Shown in pieces: positions 8,284 to 15,782 of a DNA stretch of 33,847 nt. The stretch is from positions 1-33,847 of the forward strand of contig CAKZMQ010000005.1 of the NCBI GenBank assembly GCA_937128795.1, read 5' to 3'. Origin of the DNA: an uncultured Solirubrobacterales bacterium (lineage in GTDB: Bacteria > Actinomycetota > Thermoleophilia > Solirubrobacterales > JACPNS01). Each line of letters opens with the position of its first letter. Position 1 is the stretch's first letter. The notes under the pieces were generated by a model, which did not search any database, was not told the DNA's origin, and was given only the letters and a program-made list of their open reading frames with translations. The translations under genes were made by a program, and so were the position numbers.

Positions 8284-9690
8284 TCAGACTTCTCGCTCGT
8301 CAGTGTTGCGCGCGCTGCCAAGCGAGTGGCTCGCGTTGAGCAGAATTTCGGCGACCGATTCGAGACCGACCGAGCGCGACCCCTTCACGAGCACGGTGTC
8401 ACTTGGCTGCGCCACCGAACGGACCACATGGGCAGCGGCCTGTGGGGTGGCGACATGTTCGATCGACCCAAAATATCCGTCTCCGTACGCACCGCCCAGT
8501 TCGCCGACCGCCACCAGCAGATCAACGCCGACACCGGCGGCGTGGCCGGCGATTTCGTGATGAAAGCGGTCGGAGTCGACGCCAAGCTCGCCCATTCCGC
8601 CGAGTACGGCAATCTTTCGGCCGTCAGCCCGGCCGAGGTTGTCGAGCGCTGCCCGCATCGAGACTGGATTCGCGTTGTAACAGTCGTTGATCAATGTGAC
8701 TCCACCGAGCACTTCGAGGACTTCGCCGCGAAGCGCCGAGAACTTGACTTCGAGTTTGCCGTCCACCGGCGCGCCGACGAGCTGTGCGCACGCTACCGCT
8801 GCCAGCAGATTGCGAAACAGATAGTGCTCTGAGAATGACGGTTCGATCAGCACTTCGCCGACCGGCGTCTGCAATCTCAAGCCAGCCTGAGCACCGCTGG
8901 TCGCGGAATCCTCGCTCAGGATTCGGACGTCACCGCCGATGCCGAAGGTGACAGTGCGGATGTCCTCGCGCCGATGTCGATCAAGCAGCGGCTCGTCGGC
9001 CGGCACAACCGCAGCAGAGTTCGGTCCGAGCGCGGCGACCAACTCGGCCTTGGCCGCAGCGACGGCCTCGACCGTGCCGAGTTGCTCAAGGTGCACCGGT
9101 CCGACGTTGACGATGCAGCCAACATCTGGTTCAGCGATCCGCGCCAGTTGATCGATCTGACCGCTGCCGCGCATCGCCATTTCGAGCACCAATACGTCGG
9201 TTCCGATCGACGCGCCGAGAATCGTCAGCGGAAGACCGATCTCGGTGTTGTGGTTGGAGGGCGTGGCAACGACGGTGCGGCTCTTTGCAAGCAATGCCGC
9301 GAGGATGTCCTTCGTCGAGGTCTTGCCGGTCGAGCCGGTGACGCCGATCACTTTCGCGCCGAGCTGTTGGCGCCAGGCCCTGGCGACGGCGCCGAGCGCC
9401 TCGACCGGGTCCTCGGTAACAAATACGTGCTGGGACGGCCCTCGCGCTGCGGCGACTTCTTCGCCAAACTCTGGCGTCACTACCACCCCCCACGCTCCGG
9501 CGGCCAGTACATCGGCCGCATATCGCCCGCCGTTGACGGACTCGCCGCGAAGTCCGAAGAAAAGATCACCGCTACCGACCTCGCGAGAATCGATCACCGC
9601 GCGACTGGGATCATCATCGGACGCGGCATTCGGACCTTCGTAGCGACCGCCGATCGCGTCAGCGATCGTCAGCGGTGTCAGCTCGATCAT
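8284..9690 (-). CDS. murF: UDP-MurNAc-tripeptide--D-Ala-D-Ala ligase MurF
   Basis: MurF attaches the D-Ala-D-Ala dipeptide to complete the UDP-MurNAc-pentapeptide. The 468-residue protein has the substrate-binding N-terminal domain with AVIDSREVGSGDLFFGLRG (residues 31-49), the P-loop VIGVTGSTGKTSTKDILAAL, and TPSNHNTEIGLPLTIL. The central VNVGPVHLEQLGT and the C-terminal INDCYNANPVSMRAAL and LGGMGELG follow. The ATG at 9690 overlaps the murE stop as ATGA, which fixes the start. Motif order and length are normal. Confidence 0.96.
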   Translation of the reverse strand: MIELTPLTIADAIGGRYEGPNAASDDDPSRAVIDSREVGSGDLFFGLRGESVNGGRYAADVLAAGAWGVVVTPEFGEEVAAARGPSQHVFVTEDPVEALGAVARAWRQQLGAKVIGVTGSTGKTSTKDILAALLAKSRTVVATPSNHNTEIGLPLTILGASIGTDVLVLEMAMRGSGQIDQLARIAEPDVGCIVNVGPVHLEQLGTVEAVAAAKAELVAALGPNSAAVVPADEPLLDRHRREDIRTVTFGIGGDVRILSEDSATSGAQAGLRLQTPVGEVLIEPSFSEHYLFRNLLAAVACAQLVGAPVDGKLEVKFSALRGEVLEVLGGVTLINDCYNANPVSMRAALDNLGRADGRKIAVLGGMGELGVDSDRFHHEIAGHAAGVGVDLLVAVGELGGAYGDGYFGSIEHVATPQAAAHVVRSVAQPSDTVLVKGSRSVGLESVAEILLNASHSLGSARNTDEREV

Positions 9691-11135
9691 CGCGCGACAT
9701 CCAATGCGGCCAGCGATTCGCGCGCGACTGTGATGTCATCGAAGGGAATCTTGCGTCCATCACCGAACTCCTGGCCCTGTTCGTGGCCCTTACCGGCGAT
9801 AACCACCAGATCGCCGTGGCCTGCGGCGGCCAACGCACGTTCGATCGCCACACGTCGGTCGACCTCGACCACGACCTCGGCACCGCTCGCAGCCGCCGCT
9901 TCACGAGCGCCGACGAGTACTTCTTCGATGATCGCCGCTGGGTCCTCCGAACGCGGATTGTCCGAGGTCACGTACACGACATCGGCGCCCTCCGCCGCGG
10001 CCGCACCCATCAGTGGGCGCTTGTTGCGGTCGCGATCGCCGCCGCAGCCGACGACGATAACCAGCTTTGCGTGCGGCAGCGCACGCGCCGCGCGCAACAC
10101 GTTCTTGACTGAGTCCGGGGTGTGCGCGTAGTCGACGTAGACGCCGATGCCGAGATCGTTGGGGACCGATTCCAGTCGGCCGGGCGCACCGGGTGCGGAG
10201 GCCAGTGCGTTCGCCGCAGCCTCCGGCTCGACACCAAGTGCCGTCGCCGCGGCGAACGTCGCCAAAACGTTCGCGACGTTGTACTCACCCGGAAGCGGCG
10301 TAGCTATCTCTAGTGAACCGCTTGGATGCACGATCGTGAAGCGTGAACCGCTGGCATCGAATTCGATGTCGGTGGCCACGAAGTCCGCTTCGGCACCGCG
10401 CGTCGAATAGCTCGTGCACTCGAACTCGTCGATCAAGCGACGGCCGTACTCGTCGTCGGCGTTGACGATCGAAATTCCCGGCTGCGAAGTGAAAAGTAGG
10501 CGCTTGGCAGCGAAGTAATCCTCCATCGACTCGTGGAAGTCGAGATGGTCCTGCGTGAGATTGGTGAAGATCGCAGCCGTGAAAGCGAGCTCATCGACGC
10601 GCCCGAGTTGCAGGGCGTGCGACGAAACCTCGATTGCACAAAGCTCTTCTCCTGCGTTCACCATCGCCCGCAACGCACGGGCCAGTTCGATCGCCTCCGG
10701 CGTCGTTCTGACTGCCGGCGATTCCTCGCCGCCGACCACCCACGAGACCGTTCCGATCATGCCGCAAGGTCGGCCAGCCTTGAGCATCAGTTGTCGAACG
10801 AGATGAGCGATCGTGGTCTTGCCGTTCGTTCCGGTGATGCCGATCAACGCGAGCTCGCGGCTTGGATCGCCGAAGAATCGCCTCGCCAGTTTTGGCATAA
10901 CCGCCCGTGCGTCATCGACGACCAACTCGGGAACACCGAGGTCAAGTGGTCGTTCACACACCAGGGCGACCGCGCCGCGCTCGATCGCGTCCGGAGCAAA
11001 ATCGTGCCCGTCGCTGCTGAAGCCCTTCACGCAAATGAAAAGGCAGCCGGGTACGGCGTCGCTGCTCGAATGGACGAGGTCCGAAATTTCCGTGCCCGCG
11101 AGCGCGGGATCGCCCGTCAATGCTCCGAGATCCAT
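9687..11135 (-). CDS. murE: UDP-MurNAc-L-Ala-D-Glu--meso-diaminopimelate ligase MurE
   Basis: MurE adds the third residue of the peptidoglycan stem. The specificity loop reads SDNPRSEDP; a DNPR motif is the established mark of meso-diaminopimelate ligases (lysine ligases differ), so the wall is predicted to be meso-DAP type. Other motifs of the 482-residue protein: SSDAVPGCLFICVKG near the N-terminus, the P-loop GITGTNGKTTIAHLVRQL, IEVSSHALQLGRVDELAFT, NLTQDHLDFHES, and the C-terminal VYVDYAHTPDSVKNVL and VVGCGGDRDRNKRPLM. The ATG at 11135 is preceded by a TATGCT -10-like element with an 8-base spacer. It overlaps murF by 4 bases. Confidence 0.97.
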   Translation of the reverse strand: MDLGALTGDPALAGTEISDLVHSSSDAVPGCLFICVKGFSSDGHDFAPDAIERGAVALVCERPLDLGVPELVVDDARAVMPKLARRFFGDPSRELALIGITGTNGKTTIAHLVRQLMLKAGRPCGMIGTVSWVVGGEESPAVRTTPEAIELARALRAMVNAGEELCAIEVSSHALQLGRVDELAFTAAIFTNLTQDHLDFHESMEDYFAAKRLLFTSQPGISIVNADDEYGRRLIDEFECTSYSTRGAEADFVATDIEFDASGSRFTIVHPSGSLEIATPLPGEYNVANVLATFAAATALGVEPEAAANALASAPGAPGRLESVPNDLGIGVYVDYAHTPDSVKNVLRAARALPHAKLVIVVGCGGDRDRNKRPLMGAAAAEGADVVYVTSDNPRSEDPAAIIEEVLVGAREAAAASGAEVVVEVDRRVAIERALAAAGHGDLVVIAGKGHEQGQEFGDGRKIPFDDITVARESLAALDVAR

Positions 11136-11149
11136 CTCGATTCAGCATA
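11136..11149 (-). promoter_or_regulatory. Putative leaderless promoter element of murE
   Basis: TATGCT (minus strand, 11149-11144) fits TANNNT and is separated from the murE ATG by 8 bases (GAATCGAG), the same geometry as upstream of folP, glpD and the SDR gene in this window. It lies in the 60-base gap after ftsI and could make murE onward partly independent of the mraZ promoter. Confidence 0.5.
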
Positions 11150-11195
11150 TCCCCGCCATCCACGGCGCCCCTGATTGCAGCGTTACTGCGAGATA

Positions 11196-12857
11196 TCAGG
11201 ACGGCGGGATCTTCAGGTACGGCAGCGCGAAGTTGAGGATCTCCTGAAACGCCGGAGCGGCCACGTCGCCACCGTAGATCGCGCCGCGCGGCTCGTCGAC
11301 CACCACGGAGACCAGCAGTTCGGGCTTGTCCGCGGGGGCGAATCCGATGAACGACGCCACGTAGTTGGCCTTCGAGTACTCGCCGATCGTCGTGTCAAAT
11401 TTCTGTGCGGTTCCGGTTTTTCCGGCCAACTTGTAGCCGGGTATCGCCGCCTCAGATGCTGTACCGCCGGCGCCGAGCACACCTTCGAGCATCTTGCGCA
11501 ACTGCGCCGCGATCTTGCTGGAAATCACGCGTTTGCCGTCCGGGGTGTCGGCCGGCTCGCCACCGACCCGCTTGACGACGTGCGGAGGACGCAGAGTTCC
11601 GCCGTTCGCGATCGCCGAGTAGGCGGTGGCCATCTGGATCGGAGTGACCGAGAGCCCCTGTCCGATCGCGAAGTTCGCGGCGGAGACTCCTGAATATTCC
11701 TCGTGGCCGATTACGAGGCCCTGCTCTTCGCCCTTGAGGTCTATCCCGGTCGGTTTGCCAAAGCCGAAGTTTTGCACCCACTTGTCAAACTTTTCTGCGC
11801 CGAGCGTGCGACCGATCAGCACAGTTCCGACGTTTGAGGACTGCGCGAGGATGCCGGAAACGTCGAGTGAGATTCCGCCGCGGTCGTGCGACTCTTTGAT
11901 TACTCGGTCCTCAACCTGCAGCGTCGGAGGCAAGTCGAACATCGTTGTCGGCGTGACCTTTCCCTCCGCGAGTGCGCCCCCGACAGTGAACGCCTTGAAC
12001 GTCGAACCCGGTTCGTATGTGAATCCGATCGCTCGGTTCTGCGTTGCGTCCGGCTCGGCGCTGCCCGGGTCGTTGGCGTCGAGCTTGGGGTAGTTGGCCA
12101 TAGCCAGCACTTCGCCGTTCTGCGGATCCATCACGATCGCGGAGGCGCCCTTCGGCTGAAACTTCTGCGCGAGCCGTCCCAGCACGCTTTCGGTGTGTAG
12201 CTGCAACTGGGCGTCGATCGTCAGGCCCAGCGCCCTGCCGGGCTTGACCTTCACCGTGTCGATCGTTGAGATCGGATCCCCGGCACCGTCTTTGACGATG
12301 CGTCGCTGGCCGTCGGTGCCGTGAAGTTCGTCCTCCCAGGCGTATTCGAGCCCAGAGAGACCCTTGCCTTCGGTACCGACAAATCCGAGCAACTGCGCGG
12401 CGGTCGTTTTTGAGGGGTAGAACCGCCGGGTGGTGGCCATCACGTCGATGCCGGCAATGCCCAGCTTGCGGATCTTTTCTGCGACTCGTCCGGGAACGGC
12501 ACGCGCCAGATAAACGAAGCCACTGTCTTTTCCCGTCAGCTTGGCGGCGAGTTCGTCGACGCTCAGCTTGAGTAACGGGGCCAGTTGCTGGGAAACCTTC
12601 GGGACGTCTTCAACCAGATACGGAGTGGCAGACACGTCGGCGGCGTCCGTCGAGACCGCCAATTCGCTGCCGTTGCGATCGAGAATCGCGCCGCGTGGTG
12701 CGGGAACGGTGAGGTCTCCGACCTGCTGCCCCTGGGCCCTTTCCTTGAGCGACGTGTGGTCGACGACCATCAACTTGCCCGCGCGACCGATCGCGAGCAC
12801 GAAGAAGAGCAGGAAAATCGCCGAGAGCAGCCCGATGCGGCGTTCGATCAGTGCCAT
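11196..12857 (-). CDS. ftsI: Septal transpeptidase FtsI / PBP (class B)
   Basis: This class B penicillin-binding protein cross-links new septal peptidoglycan together with FtsW. The 553-residue protein has a short cytoplasmic N-terminus, one membrane anchor (about residues 9-30) and the dimerisation-domain motif APRGAILDRNGSELA (53-67). The transpeptidase domain carries the SxxK motif STFK with catalytic Ser285, SSN at 340-342 and KTGT at 480-483. Extra C-terminal PASTA repeats, common in some actinobacterial and firmicute PBPs, are absent. The ATG at 12857 directly abuts the stop of the ftsL-like gene (TAAATG). Position after rsmH/ftsL and before murE is that of ftsI. Confidence 0.95.
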   Translation of the reverse strand: MALIERRIGLLSAIFLLFFVLAIGRAGKLMVVDHTSLKERAQGQQVGDLTVPAPRGAILDRNGSELAVSTDAADVSATPYLVEDVPKVSQQLAPLLKLSVDELAAKLTGKDSGFVYLARAVPGRVAEKIRKLGIAGIDVMATTRRFYPSKTTAAQLLGFVGTEGKGLSGLEYAWEDELHGTDGQRRIVKDGAGDPISTIDTVKVKPGRALGLTIDAQLQLHTESVLGRLAQKFQPKGASAIVMDPQNGEVLAMANYPKLDANDPGSAEPDATQNRAIGFTYEPGSTFKAFTVGGALAEGKVTPTTMFDLPPTLQVEDRVIKESHDRGGISLDVSGILAQSSNVGTVLIGRTLGAEKFDKWVQNFGFGKPTGIDLKGEEQGLVIGHEEYSGVSAANFAIGQGLSVTPIQMATAYSAIANGGTLRPPHVVKRVGGEPADTPDGKRVISSKIAAQLRKMLEGVLGAGGTASEAAIPGYKLAGKTGTAQKFDTTIGEYSKANYVASFIGFAPADKPELLVSVVVDEPRGAIYGGDVAAPAFQEILNFALPYLKIPPS

Positions 12858-13868
12858 TTACAGTCCTGCGCCGCCGGTCGTAGCCGGAGGTTGCGGTGCC
12901 GCTGGTGTGGGAGTCGGCGGAGCGACTGGTGTCGCCGGCGCTGCTGGTGCAACTGGCGCGGCAGTTGGAGCCTGCAATGCATCGGCCGGTGTACCGGTGG
13001 GCGCCGATTCCGCTGGAGCGGTGACCGGCGTCGGCGCTGTGTAGCGCTTGGCCGCCTTTTCGGCGTCGCCCCTGCGGGCGTCGACGTATTCGAATTGCTC
13101 CGGTACCGGCGAGACCATGCCCATCCGCTGCGCGTAGCGCTGAATGCGTTCCGGTGTGCTGCGACGCGCGATCGACGCACGCAATGCGGTGTTCTCGCGC
13201 TGCAGTTCGGTTGCGCGCTGGGCGAACTTTCCGTAGCCGTCGCCGTACTCGAGCTTGCCGACATTTATATAGATCAGTCCCGCGGCGAGCACTCCCGCGA
13301 TCAGGATCATGATTCGGCCACGTGCCATCGGCGTTGCGGCGGCTGTCACGGCGGCCGTTCGGTCGAGGCCGCCGCTGACCACGCGAAGCACAGGGCGCGC
13401 TGCGGCCCCTACAGGACGGGCCACCTCGGCCACGACCCGCGCCGTAGCGGCTGCCGCGCCTCCGGCCCCACTGACGGCGACGGCACGAACCGACCCGCCG
13501 GAAACTGCTGGTCGCGCCGAGCGCGACCCACCACGTTGTGGCGTCGACCGTTTGCGTTGCGTCGGCTCGGCGCCAATACTTGCAAGCGACTGACGTCGCG
13601 TCTCGGCCACACGACGGTCGGCTGCACTCAGACGACGCGGCTCGACCACCTTGCGACGCTTGACGTCGCCACCAGGGCCGCGAGAGGCCTTGATCTGAGG
13701 GCGCTTGGAGTTGCGCGTGACCTTGATCTCGCCGGCGCGCGGCGATGGAGCGCGAACCGCACGCGATTTCGCCGGCTGCGTCGTTTCCGCAGGGCGTCTG
13801 GATCGGCGCGCGTTGTTTGCAGACGCTTTCCCGGAACGGGCCCCGCGTGATGTCGCCGGAGGCCTCAT
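12858..13868 (-). CDS. FtsL-like divisome protein with long basic N-tail and Pro/Ala C-tail
   Basis: Position between rsmH and ftsI is that of ftsL. The 336-residue protein is much longer than typical FtsL (about 100-200). Residues 1-180 are a disordered-looking Arg/Lys/Ala/Pro-rich cytoplasmic region. Residues 186-204 form a single membrane helix (IMILIAGVLAAGLIYINVG). Residues 213-236 are a short coiled coil with the ELQRENTALRASI pattern of FtsL/DivIC proteins, followed by RIQRYAQRMGMVSP, the usual end of that domain. Residues 278-336 are an extracytoplasmic Pro/Ala/Thr-rich tail. FtsL forms a complex with FtsB and FtsQ and activates FtsWI; that role is inferred from topology and place. 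The start overlaps the rsmH stop as ATGA and the stop abuts ftsI. Sequence identity to known FtsL is low-complexity limited, so I leave the symbol empty. Confidence 0.8.
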   Translation of the reverse strand: MRPPATSRGARSGKASANNARRSRRPAETTQPAKSRAVRAPSPRAGEIKVTRNSKRPQIKASRGPGGDVKRRKVVEPRRLSAADRRVAETRRQSLASIGAEPTQRKRSTPQRGGSRSARPAVSGGSVRAVAVSGAGGAAAATARVVAEVARPVGAAARPVLRVVSGGLDRTAAVTAAATPMARGRIMILIAGVLAAGLIYINVGKLEYGDGYGKFAQRATELQRENTALRASIARRSTPERIQRYAQRMGMVSPVPEQFEYVDARRGDAEKAAKRYTAPTPVTAPAESAPTGTPADALQAPTAAPVAPAAPATPVAPPTPTPAAPQPPATTGGAGL

Positions 13869-14839
13869 CGCCGGTTTCCTTCGCCAATCACAGGTGCTTC
13901 GCCTTCGGCGATCTTGCGTGCAACGCGCAACTTTCCTGAACGTGCCCTCGGGTTGGCGGCAATCTCACCCTCGGTAGGCCCAATCGCACGGCGGCTGACC
14001 AGTTCGGCCTGCGGCGAGTGACCACAGGTACAGATCGGAAACTCCGGTGGGCAAATGCAACCCTGCGCCAAATCCGCGAAGAAGCGCTTGACCATGCGGT
14101 CTTCGAGTGAGTGGAACGAAATCACTGCGAGCCTTCCGCCGATACCCAGCGATGCCCATGCCAGCGGCAGAGCTCGTTCGAGCTGGCCGAGTTCGTCGTT
14201 GACCGCGATGCGAATCGCCTGAAAGACGCGCTTGGCCGGGTGCCCGGTGGCAAACCTGGCCGGCGTCGGAATCGCAGAGACGACTGCTTCGACCAACTCG
14301 TGAGTGGTCTCGATCGTGCTCGTCTCGCGGCGTCGCACGATTTCGCGCGCGATCTGCCTTCCGTAGCGTTCCTCCCCATACCTGTCAAAGATGTTCGACA
14401 AACGTTGCTCATCCCATCCATTTACGAGATCGGTTGCGTTGAAATCTTGGGCCGGATCCATGCGCATGTCGAGCGGTGCGTCATATACGTACGAGAAGCC
14501 GCGCTCGAGCGAATCGACCTGGAACGACGAAACGCCGAGGTCGAGCAGGACGACGTCGGCGTTGATCTCTTCCTCGGCCAACTCGGCGAGCGCACTGACG
14601 AAGTCCTCGTGAATGAAGCGAGTCGAACAGTCTGCTTCGCTGGCAAAGTCCTCGAAGCGCGAATGGGCAGCCGGGTCGCGGTCGATCCCGATCACGGTTC
14701 CGTCGGGACTCACGCGATCGGCGAGCAGGCGTGCGTGCCCGCCGCCGCCAAAGGTGCAGTCAACGACCGTCTCGCCGTTCGTGGGGACGGCGAGGTCGAT
14801 CACCTCGGCTGCCAGCACTGGTACGTGTGCGTTCGTCAT
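13865..14839 (-). CDS. rsmH: 16S rRNA (cytosine-N4)-methyltransferase RsmH (MraW)
   Basis: RsmH methylates N4 of C1402 in 16S rRNA using S-adenosylmethionine. The 324-residue protein begins HVPVLAAEVIDL and has the SAM-binding VVDCTFGGGGHARLLADR. It continues with GIDRDPAAHSRF, the conserved LLDLGVSSFQVDSLERGFSY and DMRMDP, and the C-terminal ISFHSLEDRMVKRFF. The cysteine-containing CICPPEFPICTCG follows, as in many homologues. I chose the ATG at 14839, one base after the mraZ stop; upstream in-frame ATG (14851) and TTG (14857) codons would add 4-6 residues inside mraZ and cannot be excluded. The stop overlaps the ftsL-like gene by 4 bases. Confidence 0.96.
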   Translation of the reverse strand: MTNAHVPVLAAEVIDLAVPTNGETVVDCTFGGGGHARLLADRVSPDGTVIGIDRDPAAHSRFEDFASEADCSTRFIHEDFVSALAELAEEEINADVVLLDLGVSSFQVDSLERGFSYVYDAPLDMRMDPAQDFNATDLVNGWDEQRLSNIFDRYGEERYGRQIAREIVRRRETSTIETTHELVEAVVSAIPTPARFATGHPAKRVFQAIRIAVNDELGQLERALPLAWASLGIGGRLAVISFHSLEDRMVKRFFADLAQGCICPPEFPICTCGHSPQAELVSRRAIGPTEGEIAANPRARSGKLRVARKIAEGEAPVIGEGNRR

Positions 14840-14840
14840 T

Positions 14841-15275
14841 TCAACCAGCATTGACAATGTTGGCCACCGTTTGCGAGAGATTGGTCGTCAAATCCGAGTG
14901 GTACTCGCCCCAACGCAGGTTGTTCCAGAGCTCGAGCCGGTCGCCGTTGCCGATCACCGTCACGTCCTTTGCGAGCCCAGCAAACTCGATCAGCGGCGGC
15001 GGCACCATCACGCGACCGGCCTTGTCGAGCTCTCCGTCGAACGAACCGGCGTTGAAGTAGTGCGATAGACGCTCGGCTTCTTCGCTCAGCGGGTTGAGGT
15101 CCTTGAGGAAGCTCTCGGTGAACTTCTCGAACGCCTCCTCGGTCATGATCGCAACGCAGGGCTTGATCGCCTGCGCGACGACCAACCGCCCCGCGAGTTG
15201 CTCGCGAAACTTTGACGGGATCGTCAGGCGATTCTTTGCGTCGAGTGAGTGTTCGTAGGTTCCGCGAAATGCCAT
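14841..15275 (-). CDS. mraZ: Transcriptional regulator MraZ
   Basis: MraZ is a ring-forming DNA-binding protein of the AbrB-like (SpoVT/MraZ) fold that regulates the dcw cluster by binding repeats in its own promoter. The 144-residue protein begins FRGTYEHSLDAKNRLTIPSKFRE, carries the first DxKxR-type motif DAKNRLTIPSKF (residues 12-23), and has the second half-domain motif LDKAGRVMVPPPLIEFAGL (about 83-101). This is the normal two-copy arrangement and length. It is the first gene of the cluster; the start at 15275 gives the family N-terminus. No strong Shine-Dalgarno is visible. Matching MraZ boxes lie in the promoter at 15398-15433, so autoregulation is likely. Confidence 0.95.
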   Translation of the reverse strand: MAFRGTYEHSLDAKNRLTIPSKFREQLAGRLVVAQAIKPCVAIMTEEAFEKFTESFLKDLNPLSEEAERLSHYFNAGSFDGELDKAGRVMVPPPLIEFAGLAKDVTVIGNGDRLELWNNLRWGEYHSDLTTNLSQTVANIVNAG

Positions 15276-15308
15276 TTATGTTGCTGCCTGAGCTATTGGT
15301 GCCGTCGG

Positions 15309-15324
15309 GCGCATCGAGATGCGC
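15309..15324 (-). repeat. Second hairpin in the mraZ leader
   Basis: GCGCAT and ATGCGC, perfect 6-base arms around a 4-base loop, lie 34 bases upstream of the mraZ start, after the larger hairpin. On the transcript it would form a compact stem-loop. Confidence 0.4.
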
Positions 15325-15340
15325 GCCTGAAAGTTGGAAA

Positions 15341-15389
15341 CGCGGTCCGGGGAGCTTGAGCGGGAGGAACTCCACCTCCCCGGACCGCG
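15341..15389 (-). promoter_or_regulatory. Strong inverted repeat in the mraZ leader (attenuator-like hairpin)
   Basis: Perfect 14-base arms, CGCGGTCCGGGGAG and CTCCCCGGACCGCG (15376-15389 and 15341-15354), enclose a 21-base loop. With the predicted mraZ transcription start near 15395 the hairpin would form almost at the 5' end of the message. On the mraZ strand it is followed by TTTCC, a weak U-run, so it could be an attenuator, an mRNA-stabilising 5' stem, or a terminator for transcription from further upstream. Perfect arms of this length and GC content are unlikely by chance. Confidence 0.6.
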
Positions 15390-15394
15390 AAGCT

Positions 15395-15433
15395 GTTCGC
15401 CACTTTACCCCACATCGACCCATTCTTCAACAC
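15395..15433 (-). promoter_or_regulatory. mraZ promoter with four MraZ-type boxes
   Basis: On the minus strand a -35 TTGAAG (15430-15425), a 17-base spacer and a -10 TAAAGT (15407-15402) form a good sigma-70-type promoter; transcription would start near 15395, about 120 bases before mraZ. Superimposed are four hexamers at exact 10-base intervals: GTGTTG (15433-15428), ATGGGT (15423-15418), GTGGGG (15413-15408) and GTGGCG (15403-15398). MraZ of E. coli is known to bind TGGGN repeats separated by 5 bases, which the middle pair here match exactly. Boxes covering both core elements predict repression by MraZ. A stray GTGGGG at 15465-15460 lies outside this register. Confidence 0.75.
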
Positions 15434-15689
15434 CTTTAGACGTTTTTGCAACATTTCCGCCCCACCAGGCGCAGAACTTTCGTCGCCAGGAATCAGAAAT
15501 CCCTGCAAATGTGCGGTTGTCAGCCGGACACCCAGATGGTGCAACCACGAATCGTGGACGTGGTTTGCGGTGCGTCAAAAACCCGCGTCGCAACTGGAAT
15601 TGCAGGCTCTATCCCCAATTAGGGGTCAAAATTGGCTGGCTAACCGAACAGGTGTCCATAGGCGGGTGGCGTATCTAATGAATTAGAAG
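15434..15689. other. Intergenic stretch between mraZ and tetR promoters
   Basis: No gene is visible in this divergent region. It holds one notable structure at 15541-15568: nested palindromes, CCACGA-A-TCGTGG (15545-15557) and ACCACG/CGTGGT (15544-15549 with 15559-15564), flanked by GCAA and TTGC. This could be a regulator binding site. The base composition is less GC-rich than the neighbouring genes, as expected for a control region. Confidence 0.4.
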
Positions 15690-15695
15690 TACGAT
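15690..15695 (+). promoter_or_regulatory. Possible -10 element of the tetR gene
   Basis: TACGAT fits TANNNT and lies about 88 bases upstream of the preferred tetR ATG; transcription would begin near 15702. No convincing -35 box is seen, so this is a weak call. Confidence 0.3.
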
Positions 15696-15782
15696 CGATT
15701 GACCGAATCGCGTAGTGCATGCCCGGCGCTCGGCAGCGTTGTCCGGCCGGGAAAAGTCCACCTCAGCAATGAGGCGCTCACC

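Noticed and set aside
12585..13850. Long plus-strand frame opposite the ftsL-like gene and ftsI.
   Set aside because: Arg/His/Cys-rich translation without motifs, opposite two well-supported genes; typical high-GC shadow.
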